This document shows, piece after piece, positions 8,436 through 16,413 of a stretch of 64,000 bases of DNA. This stretch comes from Parachlamydiales bacterium (GTDB lineage Bacteria; Chlamydiota; Chlamydiia; Chlamydiales; Rhabdochlamydiaceae). Location: contig PLXY01000007.1 of the NCBI GenBank assembly GCA_003153295.1, positions 97,196 through 161,195 of the forward strand, read 5' to 3'. Made by a program: the position numbers and the translations under genes. How positions within the stretch are numbered: the stretch's first letter is position 1; each line of letters starts with the position of its first letter. The notes under the pieces are model-generated. The model did not search any database, was not told the origin of the DNA, and saw nothing but the letters and a program-made list of their open reading frames with translations.

Positions 8436-9078
8436 GATAGCCCGTTTAAAAACGCTGACAGCTTACGAAAGAAGAGCCCGTGGCCAGGGTTATAAGTGGG
8501 TCGCGGGAGTTGACGAAGCTGGCCGAGGCCCTCTTGCGGGGCCTGTCGTAGCGGCTGCTTGCATTCTTCCTGAAGATTTTCATCTTCCGGGGATCAATGA
8601 CAGTAAAAAACTCACCGCTGAAGAGCGGGAGAGGCTATATGATAAGATTAAAGAAAATCCCGCTATTTTATCCGGGATTGGGATCGTTGAAGCCCTGATC
8701 ATCGATCAGATTAATATTTTGCAGGCGACTTTCCAGGCAATGGTCGCCGCTATTTTACAGCTCGCGCAAAAGCCAGATTACATCTTGATCGATGGCAATC
8801 AGCTACCACGGCTGGATATGCGGTGTGAGGCTATTGTTGAAGGGGATACCCTTTCTCAATCAATCATGGCAGCCTCTATCCTGGCTAAAGTAACCCGCGA
8901 TAAGATTATGCTCGAGCATCACAAAGTGTGGCCGGCATACGGCTTTAAAGAGAATAAAGGATATCCCACTGAGAAGCATCGAGAGTGCTTAAAGAATTTA
9001 GGGCCTTGTCCGATTCACCGAATGAGTTATGAACCTGTAAAACTGGCAAGAAAAGAACCTTTAACAAGTTTGAGTTGA
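8398..9078 (+). CDS. rnhB: Ribonuclease HII
   Basis: RNase HII cuts RNA in RNA-DNA hybrids and removes single ribonucleotides from DNA. The 226-residue protein has the catalytic DEAGRGPLAGPVVAA motif (Asp-Glu), the LTAEERE segment, LIDGN and the C-terminal YPTEKHRE block. It begins inside rplS and its TGA overlaps the ATG of the next gene (TGATG), so the series is tightly coupled. The order rplS-rnhB is shared with Chlamydia. Confidence 0.96.
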   Translation: MKKQLLPIQQRLEIARLKTLTAYERRARGQGYKWVAGVDEAGRGPLAGPVVAAACILPEDFHLPGINDSKKLTAEERERLYDKIKENPAILSGIGIVEALIIDQINILQATFQAMVAAILQLAQKPDYILIDGNQLPRLDMRCEAIVEGDTLSQSIMAASILAKVTRDKIMLEHHKVWPAYGFKENKGYPTEKHRECLKNLGPCPIHRMSYEPVKLARKEPLTSLS

Positions 9079-9938
9079 TGACCATGCGACGCAGTATGAC
9101 GGCCTATGGCCGTGCACAACACCATTCTAAATTAGGCCGCTGGACGGTGGATATCCATTCCGTCAATCGGAAGGGCCTAGATTTAAATATTGCGCTCCCG
9201 CATAGCCTCATGTTTTTAGACGGAGATCTTCGAAAATGGATCAGCGCGACCGCTGAAAGAGGTCAGGTTTCTGTCCGTATTTCCTTTGAGTTTCTAGAGA
9301 TCAAAGAATCGATCCATTCATTAAAAGAACATCAAAAAAAATGGGTCAAAATCGCTAAAGCTCTGGGACTGCCTGCCTCCTCTATCGATTTACGGTTCTT
9401 GGTGGACCGGCTTGATCCTAGCGTCGTTCCTGTCGAAGAGAAAACATTAAAAACCGATTTGCAAAAAGCGTGGGATATAGCCTCTAAGAACTGGGTGGCT
9501 ATGAAAGAAAAAGAAGGTAATGCCCTGGTCCACGATATTGAAAAGCGGATGCAGCATATCGAAAAAGAATTGCAGAAAGTTTTAAAATTACAGCCTCTCT
9601 TACAAGAGAGATACCGTAAAAAACTTCAAGAGCGGATGAGAGAGATAAAAGTCGATGTGGAAGAAGACCGGCTCTTGCGGGAAGCCGCACTGATGGCCGA
9701 CAAGGCCGATATTTCTGAGGAAGTCACAAGGCTGCATTCTCATTTAGAGCAGATGCATGAATATCTTCGCTCGAAAGAAAAAAGCGTAGGGCGTACTCTG
9801 GATTTTTTAGCCCAAGAAATGGGGAGAGAGATCGGCACCTTGATGGCCAAAGCCGGTGATACGGATATTTCCAAGGTTGCAATTGTGATTAAAAGCGAAG
9901 TTGAAAAAATTCGAGAACAGGTGCAAAACATTGAATAA
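9078..9938 (+). CDS. yicC: YicC family endoribonuclease
   Basis: The family runs from an N-terminal SMTAYGRA to a C-terminal DFLAQEMGREIGTLMAKAGD...EKIREQVQNIE block, and both ends are clear here. YicC proteins act in RNA turnover. I take the ATG at 9078, which overlaps the rnhB stop; an ATG two codons later (MRRSMTAYG) is equally good. Length is 286 residues. yicC beside gmk and an omega-type gene is common in other bacteria, but I do not recall it at this place in Chlamydiaceae. Confidence 0.93.
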   Translation: MTMRRSMTAYGRAQHHSKLGRWTVDIHSVNRKGLDLNIALPHSLMFLDGDLRKWISATAERGQVSVRISFEFLEIKESIHSLKEHQKKWVKIAKALGLPASSIDLRFLVDRLDPSVVPVEEKTLKTDLQKAWDIASKNWVAMKEKEGNALVHDIEKRMQHIEKELQKVLKLQPLLQERYRKKLQERMREIKVDVEEDRLLREAALMADKADISEEVTRLHSHLEQMHEYLRSKEKSVGRTLDFLAQEMGREIGTLMAKAGDTDISKVAIVIKSEVEKIREQVQNIE

Positions 9939-10530
9939 TCAACTTTTAGGTAATTCTTCTCACGGACTCATCTTTGTCATCAGCGCTCCTGCAGGCACGG
10001 GTAAAACGACTCTTGTCAATATGCTGACGCATGAATTTCCTGCCGTGGTACGCAGTGTTTCCTGCACGACCCGCCAGCCCCGTCCTAGTGAACACGAAGG
10101 GAAAGATTATTTGTTTTTAAGCAAAGAGGCGTTTGAGGCCAAAATCGAGCAAGGCGACTTCCTTGAACATGCCCAAGTCTTCGGAGATTATTACGGCACT
10201 TCTCAAGCATTTGTCAAAAAACAGCAGGCTCTTGGCAAGCACGTCGTCCTCGTCATCGATACACAAGGCGCCCTCCAGCTTCAAAAACAGCTTAAAGAAG
10301 CCATTTTTATTTTTATCAGCCCTCCTTCTCTTGTCGAATTGAAAGAGCGGCTCCATAAACGAAAAACAGAAAACCCTCAGTCGATTGAAGAAAGACTTGC
10401 TTGGGCAAGACGAGAATTGGAGATGGTATCCCATTATGACTATCACATCATCAATGACCACCTCGAAACTGCCTATACCGTTTTAAAAAGCATCTTCATC
10501 GCCGAAGAACACAAAGTTAGGAGAAAATAA
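9931..10530 (+). CDS. gmk: Guanylate kinase
   Basis: Guanylate kinase phosphorylates GMP to GDP with ATP. The P-loop is SAPAGTGKTTLV. The GMP-binding region shows SVSCTTRQPRPSEHEGKDYLF and FGDYYGTS, with the lid LHKRKTENPQSIEERL. The frame is open from a TTG at 9901, but a TTG at 9931 gives the normal N-terminus (199 residues) and overlaps yicC by 8 bases, so it is preferred. No ATG is available before the P-loop. The stop shares bases with the next ATG (TAATG). Confidence 0.95.
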   Translation: MNNQLLGNSSHGLIFVISAPAGTGKTTLVNMLTHEFPAVVRSVSCTTRQPRPSEHEGKDYLFLSKEAFEAKIEQGDFLEHAQVFGDYYGTSQAFVKKQQALGKHVVLVIDTQGALQLQKQLKEAIFIFISPPSLVELKERLHKRKTENPQSIEERLAWARRELEMVSHYDYHIINDHLETAYTVLKSIFIAEEHKVRRK

Positions 10531-10763
10531 TGAACCACAAAGAACAATTGACCAACGAAGCGCTTAAAAAGCATTTCAAAGACAATTTTGAATTAGCGCT
10601 GTTCACGATCAACGTGGCACGCTATTTGATCAAAGCCGGACATGAAGTCGATATCCCGCAATTGCTCAAAGAGATTCAAAAAAACCCCACTCTCTATACT
10701 CCGGAATCATTGCAGGCTTTAGATAAAGCAGATGAAGAAGACCGCAGAGATGACCAAAGCTAA
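10530..10763 (+). CDS. Small conserved protein in the omega (rpoZ) position
   Basis: This 77-residue protein starts on the gmk stop (TAATG) and overlaps metG by 32 bases. Chlamydia has a small protein at this place (about CT031). In many bacteria the gene after gmk is rpoZ, the RNA polymerase omega subunit, and the segment NFELALFTINVARYLIKAG resembles omega's NRFDLVLVAARRAR core. The omega identity is an inference from position and this weak resemblance. Confidence 0.7.
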   Translation: MNHKEQLTNEALKKHFKDNFELALFTINVARYLIKAGHEVDIPQLLKEIQKNPTLYTPESLQALDKADEEDRRDDQS

Positions 10764-12438
10764 TAAGGTCCTCATCACGTCCGCGTTGCCCTATGCCAAT
10801 GGGCAACTCCATTTTGGACATATCGCAGGCGCTTACCTGCCGGCAGACTGTTATGCCCGGTTTGAAAGGCTTCAAGGTAAAGATGTCCTCTTTATCTGTG
10901 GATCGGATGAGTATGGCGTTGCCATTACGTTAAGCGCAGATCTGGCAGGCCGCTCTCCCAAAGACCATGTCGATCTTTTCCATGCGATTAATAAAGATCT
11001 CTTTTCTCAGCTGAACTTTTCCTTCGACCATTTTTCACGGACCTCTTGGGAAGGACATGTTCCCACGGTCCAGCAGTTTTTTTTAGACCTTCTCGCTAAT
11101 AACTATATCGAAGAGAAGGTCACAGACCAGCTTTATTCCCCGCAGGACAACCGATTTCTTGCCGACCGGTATGTGATCGGTACTTGCCCTAAATGCGGCT
11201 TTACAGAGGCCCGCGGCGATGAATGTCAACGGTGCGGTTCCAGCTATGAAGCCACCGATTTGAAAAATCCTCGCTCCAAGCTCACGAAGGCTCCTCTCAT
11301 CTTGAAAGCCACTAAACACTGGTTTTTACGTTTTGATCTCTTTAAAGATAAACTCAATGATTGGATTGCCAAGAAAAATTGGAAGTCTAACGTCATCAAC
11401 TTTGCTAAATCATATATCGATGATTTAAAGCCCCGCGCCATCACCCGTGATGGCGAGTGGGGAGTGCCAATCCCTCTTCCTGGAACTGAAGGCAAAGTTC
11501 TCTATGTTTGGTTCGATGCTCCTATTGGCTATATTTCAGCGACAAAAGAATGGGCCGAGCTCAAAGGCAAACCTGATGCTTGGAAAGATTTCTGGTTAGA
11601 TTCCCATACCAAATATGTGCAATTCATCGGCAAAGACAACATTCCCTTCCACGCCGTCTTCTTCCCTGCAATGGAAATGGGACAAAATACTCCTTATAAA
11701 ACAGTCGACGAACTTCCTGCCAATGAGTTCCTTAATTTAGAGGGACGCCAGTTCAGCAAATCGGAAGGATGGACTATCGATTTGGCCGATTTTTTCCAAA
11801 ACTTTACCTCGGACCAAATCCGGTATACGCTGGCGGCTAACGCTCCTGAAAATCAGGATTCTGAATTTACGTGGAAAGACTTTCAGACCCGGTGCAATTC
11901 TGAACTTCTCGGCAAATACGGCAACCTCGCCAACCGGGTTCTCGTCTTTCTACAAAATCAGCTTCAAGGCAAAGTCCCTTCTAACAAAAATCTCTCAGAC
12001 TCAGACCGCACTTTCTTAACTCAGATTGATACAATTGTTCAGGAAGCAGCTAAGTCATATGAACAGTTTAATCTCCGTCGTGCTACTCAGCTCATGATGC
12101 TAATTGCTCAGACGGGGAATGTCTATTTTGATGAAAGAAAGCCGTGGACGCTGGCAAAAACTCCCGAAACCCGTCCTCAAATGGAATCCGTTCTGTATTG
12201 CTGTCTAGAATGTTTAAAAAGACTTGCGCTTGTTTCTTCTCCGATCATCCCAGAAGCGGCCCAAAAACTTTGGGAAATGCTCGGTTATACGACGATCCTA
12301 GCCAATGAAAAATGGGATCAAGTGGTGAAGGAAGAAATTCCACAAACACTTCCTGCTCCTCAAGTTCTATTCAAACGGATTGAGAATGTTGTCATTGAAG
12401 AACAAGAGAGTAAGCTCAAATCCCTTCTGAAGAGTTAA
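10732..12438 (+). CDS. metG: Methionyl-tRNA synthetase
   Basis: MetRS charges tRNA-Met and initiator tRNA. The class I HIGH-type motif is LHFGHIAGAYLP near residue 28. A zinc knuckle CPKCG...CQRCG lies at about 145-160, and the KMSKS-type loop appears as GRQFSKSEG near residue 343. The 568-residue protein lacks the C-terminal EMAP-like tRNA-binding domain, which is optional in the family. The first ATG overlaps the preceding gene; an ATG at 10750 (MTKANKVLITSALPYANG) is an alternative. The tail meets metQ of the methionine importer, with a 4-base overlap. Confidence 0.96.
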   Translation: MKKTAEMTKANKVLITSALPYANGQLHFGHIAGAYLPADCYARFERLQGKDVLFICGSDEYGVAITLSADLAGRSPKDHVDLFHAINKDLFSQLNFSFDHFSRTSWEGHVPTVQQFFLDLLANNYIEEKVTDQLYSPQDNRFLADRYVIGTCPKCGFTEARGDECQRCGSSYEATDLKNPRSKLTKAPLILKATKHWFLRFDLFKDKLNDWIAKKNWKSNVINFAKSYIDDLKPRAITRDGEWGVPIPLPGTEGKVLYVWFDAPIGYISATKEWAELKGKPDAWKDFWLDSHTKYVQFIGKDNIPFHAVFFPAMEMGQNTPYKTVDELPANEFLNLEGRQFSKSEGWTIDLADFFQNFTSDQIRYTLAANAPENQDSEFTWKDFQTRCNSELLGKYGNLANRVLVFLQNQLQGKVPSNKNLSDSDRTFLTQIDTIVQEAAKSYEQFNLRRATQLMMLIAQTGNVYFDERKPWTLAKTPETRPQMESVLYCCLECLKRLALVSSPIIPEAAQKLWEMLGYTTILANEKWDQVVKEEIPQTLPAPQVLFKRIENVVIEEQESKLKSLLKS

Positions 12439-13211
12439 AAAGCCGGTAAGATTTCCCCTTTATATTTTTCCAAAATAAAGGCTCTCATTTTTTCTGAAGT
12501 CATCGCTGCTTTCAAAGCTTGAATGTCGGCTCGTGTTTCATCTCCGGTCCGAATCACAATAATATTCGCATAAGGTGAATTTTTATTTTCCAGCAATAAA
12601 GCGTCTTTCTCCGGAGATAGGTGAGCTTCTAGGGCATAATTCGTATTAATAGCTGCTATCTCGACATCTTCAAGCGTGCGCGGGAGCATCGCTGCATCGA
12701 CTTCGATGAACTTAAGACGTTTCGGGTTTTTAGTGATGTTTAAGACAGTTGCCTGGAGATTATTAGAATCGTCTAATTGAACGATTCCTTGCTGCTGAAG
12801 CAATAAGAGGGCTCTTGCTTCATTGGTAGGATCGTTGGGAATAGCCACCACGCCACCCTCTTTTAATTCAGATAAATGATGGATTTTTTTGGAATAAATC
12901 CCCATCGGCTCGATTTCGATTTTAGCGATGCTTTCGATTTTGTAGTTAAACTGCTTAATTTGTTCTTCCAAAAAAGGAATATGTTGGAAAAAGTTGGCAT
13001 CCGCTTCGCCGTCGTTAAGCGCGCGGTTAGGCATGTTGTAATCGTCGGTGATGACAATGTTCAGCTCGATTCCTTGGGCCTTTAGATCAGGTTTGATAAA
13101 TTCTAACATCTGGGCATGTGGAACAGGTGTAGCAACGACTTTCAAGCCATCCTTAGACTGAGAGCAGCCGAGTAGAAATACTAAAGCAAGGGAGAAAATG
13201 TATTTAATCAT
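12435..13211 (-). CDS. metQ: Methionine ABC transporter lipoprotein
   Basis: This is the substrate-binding lipoprotein of a MetQ/NlpA-type importer. A signal peptide ends in the lipobox LLGC (Cys16). The mature part shows KVVATPVPHAQML, NALNDGEADANFFQH-type sequence and the IPNDPTNEARALLLLQ block typical of MetQ. The 258-residue length is normal. It is the last gene of metN-metI-metQ and overlaps metI by 8 bases. Neighbouring metG suggests a methionine supply role, which fits an intracellular organism. Confidence 0.93.
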   Translation of the reverse strand: MIKYIFSLALVFLLGCSQSKDGLKVVATPVPHAQMLEFIKPDLKAQGIELNIVITDDYNMPNRALNDGEADANFFQHIPFLEEQIKQFNYKIESIAKIEIEPMGIYSKKIHHLSELKEGGVVAIPNDPTNEARALLLLQQQGIVQLDDSNNLQATVLNITKNPKRLKFIEVDAAMLPRTLEDVEIAAINTNYALEAHLSPEKDALLLENKNSPYANIIVIRTGDETRADIQALKAAMTSEKMRAFILEKYKGEILPAF

Positions 13212-13890
13212 GAGAGAGCTGGCCTCTTTTCTTTAAGATCGATTTTGCAATCGCTCCTCCAGCCCATTGTACTGTTTGCACTAGAATGATCAGGAGAAGG
13301 ACTGTGGATATCATAATGAACGTATTGAACCGGTTATAACCGTATTGAATGGCCACTTGGCCCAGACCTCCTCCTCCCACTAATCCGACCATCGCGCTAA
13401 AGCCGATTAGGCTGACAATGACTAAGGTAATTCCTGAGACAATGGAAGGAAGAGCTTCTCGAAGCAGAACTTTGGTGACAATCTGCCATGTCGAAGATCC
13501 CATAACAATCGCCGCTTCTAAAACATGCCGGTTCACTTCCTTAAGACTGGTCTCGACTAGGCGAGCGACAAAGGGAGCTGCTGCAAGAGTCAGCGGGACG
13601 ATAGAGGCCGTCGTTCCTAAGCTAGTACCTACTATCCATCGAGTGAACGGAATGAGGGCTACCATCAGAATGGCAAACGGGAAAGAACGGCCGATATTGA
13701 CAATCGTCTCTAAAATTCTATAGAGATGCGGGCGCGCTTGAATATGTCCTTTATCCGTCATTGTTAAAATCACGCCGATCGGAAGTCCAATCAGCACCGC
13801 AAAAAAAGCCGATGCGAAGACCATGTAAAGGGTATTCCAGAGTTGTAAAGGCAACAGTTGCATAGCAAGATGGAGGTTATTAGAGTCCAT
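13204..13890 (-). CDS. metI: Methionine ABC transporter permease
   Basis: The 228-residue inner-membrane permease has five to six hydrophobic segments and the EAA-type loop that contacts the ATPase (EAAIVMGSSTWQIVTKVLLREALPS). Close MetI features are GRSFPFAILMVALIPFTRWIVGTSLG and VGGGGLGQVAIQYGY. An in-frame start at 13914 exists, but the ATG at 13890 has GAGGTG at proper spacing and overlaps metN by 11 bases, so it is preferred. Confidence 0.93.
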   Translation of the reverse strand: MDSNNLHLAMQLLPLQLWNTLYMVFASAFFAVLIGLPIGVILTMTDKGHIQARPHLYRILETIVNIGRSFPFAILMVALIPFTRWIVGTSLGTTASIVPLTLAAAPFVARLVETSLKEVNRHVLEAAIVMGSSTWQIVTKVLLREALPSIVSGITLVIVSLIGFSAMVGLVGGGGLGQVAIQYGYNRFNTFIMISTVLLLIILVQTVQWAGGAIAKSILKKRGQLSHD

Positions 13891-14905
13891 TTTCAAGCAC
13901 CTCGTAGTGAACATTCTTCTCGGTCAGAAAATCTAACGAATGTTGAATTCCCTCAGGAGTCCCCGTGAGTTCAATCACCAACGTGCCAATGATGGTATTT
14001 TGCAAATTGTCAATCCAGCCCAGCAAAATATTGGCTTCGACGTTGAATTTTTTAATCATTTGCGAAATGTTAGGCTCTCCGGCTGTCTTCCCTTTGAATT
14101 TTAGTCTTAAAAGTTTCCGGTTAGGTGAAAGATCTTTGAAAAAGAAAGAGGGGATTTCATGGGCGGTATTTTGAAGAAAGTGTTTTGTTGTCGGATGCTT
14201 AGGGTCTCCAAAAATCTGTGTCACGAGTCCATTTTCAACAATTTTGCCTTTTTCAATCACCGCGACTTTATTGCATATCCGTTTGATGACTTCCATTTCA
14301 TGGGTGATCAAGATGATGGTAATGCCAGTTTTTTTATGGATAGTTTTCAGTAGCACTAAAATTTCTTTGGTCGTTTTGGGATCGAGAGCAGATGTCGCTT
14401 CATCGCAGAGTAAAATTTCAGGCTGATGGGCGAGAGCTCGAGCAATGCCGACTCTTTGCTTTTCTCCACCGCTTAAGTGGGAAGGATAGGCGTCTTTTTT
14501 ATCTGCAAGACCAACTAATCCTAACAATTCATCAATCCGCCTCTGCTGGACTTCTGCAGGAACATGGGAGATCTCAAGAGGATAAGCGATATTTCCGGCA
14601 ACGGTCCTAGAAGAAAGAAGATTAAAGTGTTGAAAAATCATCCCCGTTTTTTTACGAAAATGGCGAAGATGTTTTCCTTCCAAATGACTAATATCATTTC
14701 CATCAAAAAGAATTTTGCCTGAACTGGGTTTAACAAGTCTTGCAAGGCATCGAATCAGTGTTGATTTGCCTGCGCCGCTAAGACCAATGATGCCATAGAT
14801 ATCTCCTTTTTCGATTGAAAGAGAAATATCTTGTAGAGCATGGACGGCAGTTTCTGCCTGTCCATAGCTTTTAAAAATACCTTTAATTTCAATAATTGGG
14901 GTCAT
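13880..14905 (-). CDS. metN: Methionine ABC transporter ATPase
   Basis: The 341-residue ATPase drives the importer. It has Walker A GLSGAGKST, the ABC signature LSGGEKQRVGIARAL, Walker B EILLCDEATSALDP and the switch His in LITHEME. The C-terminal region from about residue 265 is the NIL domain, which in MetN binds methionine and shuts the transporter. It is the first gene of metNIQ. Confidence 0.95.
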   Translation of the reverse strand: MTPIIEIKGIFKSYGQAETAVHALQDISLSIEKGDIYGIIGLSGAGKSTLIRCLARLVKPSSGKILFDGNDISHLEGKHLRHFRKKTGMIFQHFNLLSSRTVAGNIAYPLEISHVPAEVQQRRIDELLGLVGLADKKDAYPSHLSGGEKQRVGIARALAHQPEILLCDEATSALDPKTTKEILVLLKTIHKKTGITIILITHEMEVIKRICNKVAVIEKGKIVENGLVTQIFGDPKHPTTKHFLQNTAHEIPSFFFKDLSPNRKLLRLKFKGKTAGEPNISQMIKKFNVEANILLGWIDNLQNTIIGTLVIELTGTPEGIQHSLDFLTEKNVHYEVLENGL

Positions 14906-14940
14906 ATTCTATAGGTATAATATTTTTGTTTTAGCATTAA

Positions 14941-14969
14941 ATTTTAACGTTTCTACAGCTAAAATTCAA
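14941..14969 (-). promoter_or_regulatory. Probable metNIQ promoter
   Basis: On the minus strand TTGAAT (14969-14964) and TAAAAT (14946-14941) are 17 bases apart, about 36 bases before the metN ATG. I see no S-box or SAM-II-like leader in the short gap. Confidence 0.4.
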
Positions 14970-15019
14970 TGTCAATTCAAGGGTAAAATCTAATTATAAA
15001 TTATTTTTATTTGAAAACA

Positions 15020-16399
15020 TTAGGATAATTGCTTCATGGAAGACTGACCTAAGGTCTCATGGAGAAAACGGATGGCTCCTCGCCGATTCAGAGTTTTATC
15101 TTCAAAGTACTGCTCAGAAACATACTTTTCCGGTTCTTCTACTTTACCTTTCATCCGCTCTGCTAAAAATATCCCAATATCCATTTGCCACGCATTCATT
15201 TGACAGCACGTCAAGAAGGAGTCCACGCAATGCTTTTCCCATTCCTCTTGTAAATATCGAAAAACATCGGGCCATTGATAAGGCAGCGATGTCGATTTTT
15301 TGACAACATGGATATCGACGGAAGGAGCTTCAAGTTCTTTTTTACCCAGTTTCTCGCCATAGTGATATAAAAGAGTGCTCATTAGATTAGAACTATGGGA
15401 AGTTTCGTTTGTGGAATAAACAGTCGATAGAAATGTTAGGAGATGTTGATCGATAAATTCCGATTTCCATTGAAGGGCTTTATTTAAAGGGCTCACTGTT
15501 TTATTCGTCAATTCTCGATATTGCTTTTCAGAAACCGTTGCCCATTCCGGTACACAAAAACCAGAAGCATAAACGAGTTCATCTAAGCAGTTTTTAATTT
15601 TATCATTAGTCATTCCTGATGCTTTAAGAATTGTCAGCAATTCTTGCAAATACCGTTGAGCTAAAGCATACGTGTTCTTTAAAGCTGGGGTTTTATCCGT
15701 TAAAATAGTGTTACACATCTTTTCTAAAGATTTTTGAGACGCTACATGCTTTTTACTCCACCAATTATTGAGCCAGACAGACCAGTGGCCTTCAGGATTT
15801 TCGATCCGCTGGACTACTTGTTTGTAAAAAGCCCCAAGGGTTGTAATGTCTTGCTTGCTCGGCGGCATATCTAAAATGTCATTTTGGGGAGCAGGCTCCC
15901 TTAAAAGTTCAGGAGAAAGAGGTGGAGGCGCGTTTTCTTGCACCTTCCAGCCGACAATGTCTTTCTTCTGTAAAACCCTCTCAAGGGATTCGGGAAGAGT
16001 GATTATGGCCCCGGGTAACAAATGAACGAGTATGGCACAGACTTTTTCTTTGGCCAAAGGCTGTTCGATGATGGTGATCGAGGTAAGGATGAACTGTCCT
16101 ATGAAACAAATCCGATTGATCTGGGCAGAGAACTCTTCATCGGTTACATTGCGAAGTCCATGTTTTTGCTCATTATTGATCGCAATCCAGCGGTCGACAC
16201 ATTGCATAAAAATATCAACGATTATTGCAGCCTGACAGGTGTCAAAGTAGGTTTTTAAACGAGGTATTTTATTCAAGCAGCCTGTCCACAAAGCTGTATT
16301 CAGAATGACAGTGCCATCAGAATTTAGAGAATAGGCGACAAAGCGCTCTTTAACGGTTCTTAGGCTTTGATCTAAGTTTCCCAACAGCGTAGAGGTCAT
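15020..16399 (-). CDS. Uncharacterised 459-residue protein
   Basis: I do not recognise this protein. It has no signal peptide or membrane segment and is probably largely helical. A Pro-rich linker at about 158-185 (QENAPPPLSPELLREP) splits it into an N-terminal region rich in hydrophobic helices and a longer C-terminal region with several Cys and Trp. It starts 14 bases after the recD2 stop, so it may be cotranscribed with it, and it interrupts the metG-recD2 neighbourhood expected from Chlamydia. A lineage-specific effector is possible but unproven. Confidence 0.75.
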   Translation of the reverse strand: MTSTLLGNLDQSLRTVKERFVAYSLNSDGTVILNTALWTGCLNKIPRLKTYFDTCQAAIIVDIFMQCVDRWIAINNEQKHGLRNVTDEEFSAQINRICFIGQFILTSITIIEQPLAKEKVCAILVHLLPGAIITLPESLERVLQKKDIVGWKVQENAPPPLSPELLREPAPQNDILDMPPSKQDITTLGAFYKQVVQRIENPEGHWSVWLNNWWSKKHVASQKSLEKMCNTILTDKTPALKNTYALAQRYLQELLTILKASGMTNDKIKNCLDELVYASGFCVPEWATVSEKQYRELTNKTVSPLNKALQWKSEFIDQHLLTFLSTVYSTNETSHSSNLMSTLLYHYGEKLGKKELEAPSVDIHVVKKSTSLPYQWPDVFRYLQEEWEKHCVDSFLTCCQMNAWQMDIGIFLAERMKGKVEEPEKYVSEQYFEDKTLNRRGAIRFLHETLGQSSMKQLS

Positions 16400-16413
16400 A
16401 GCGTATATTCTAA

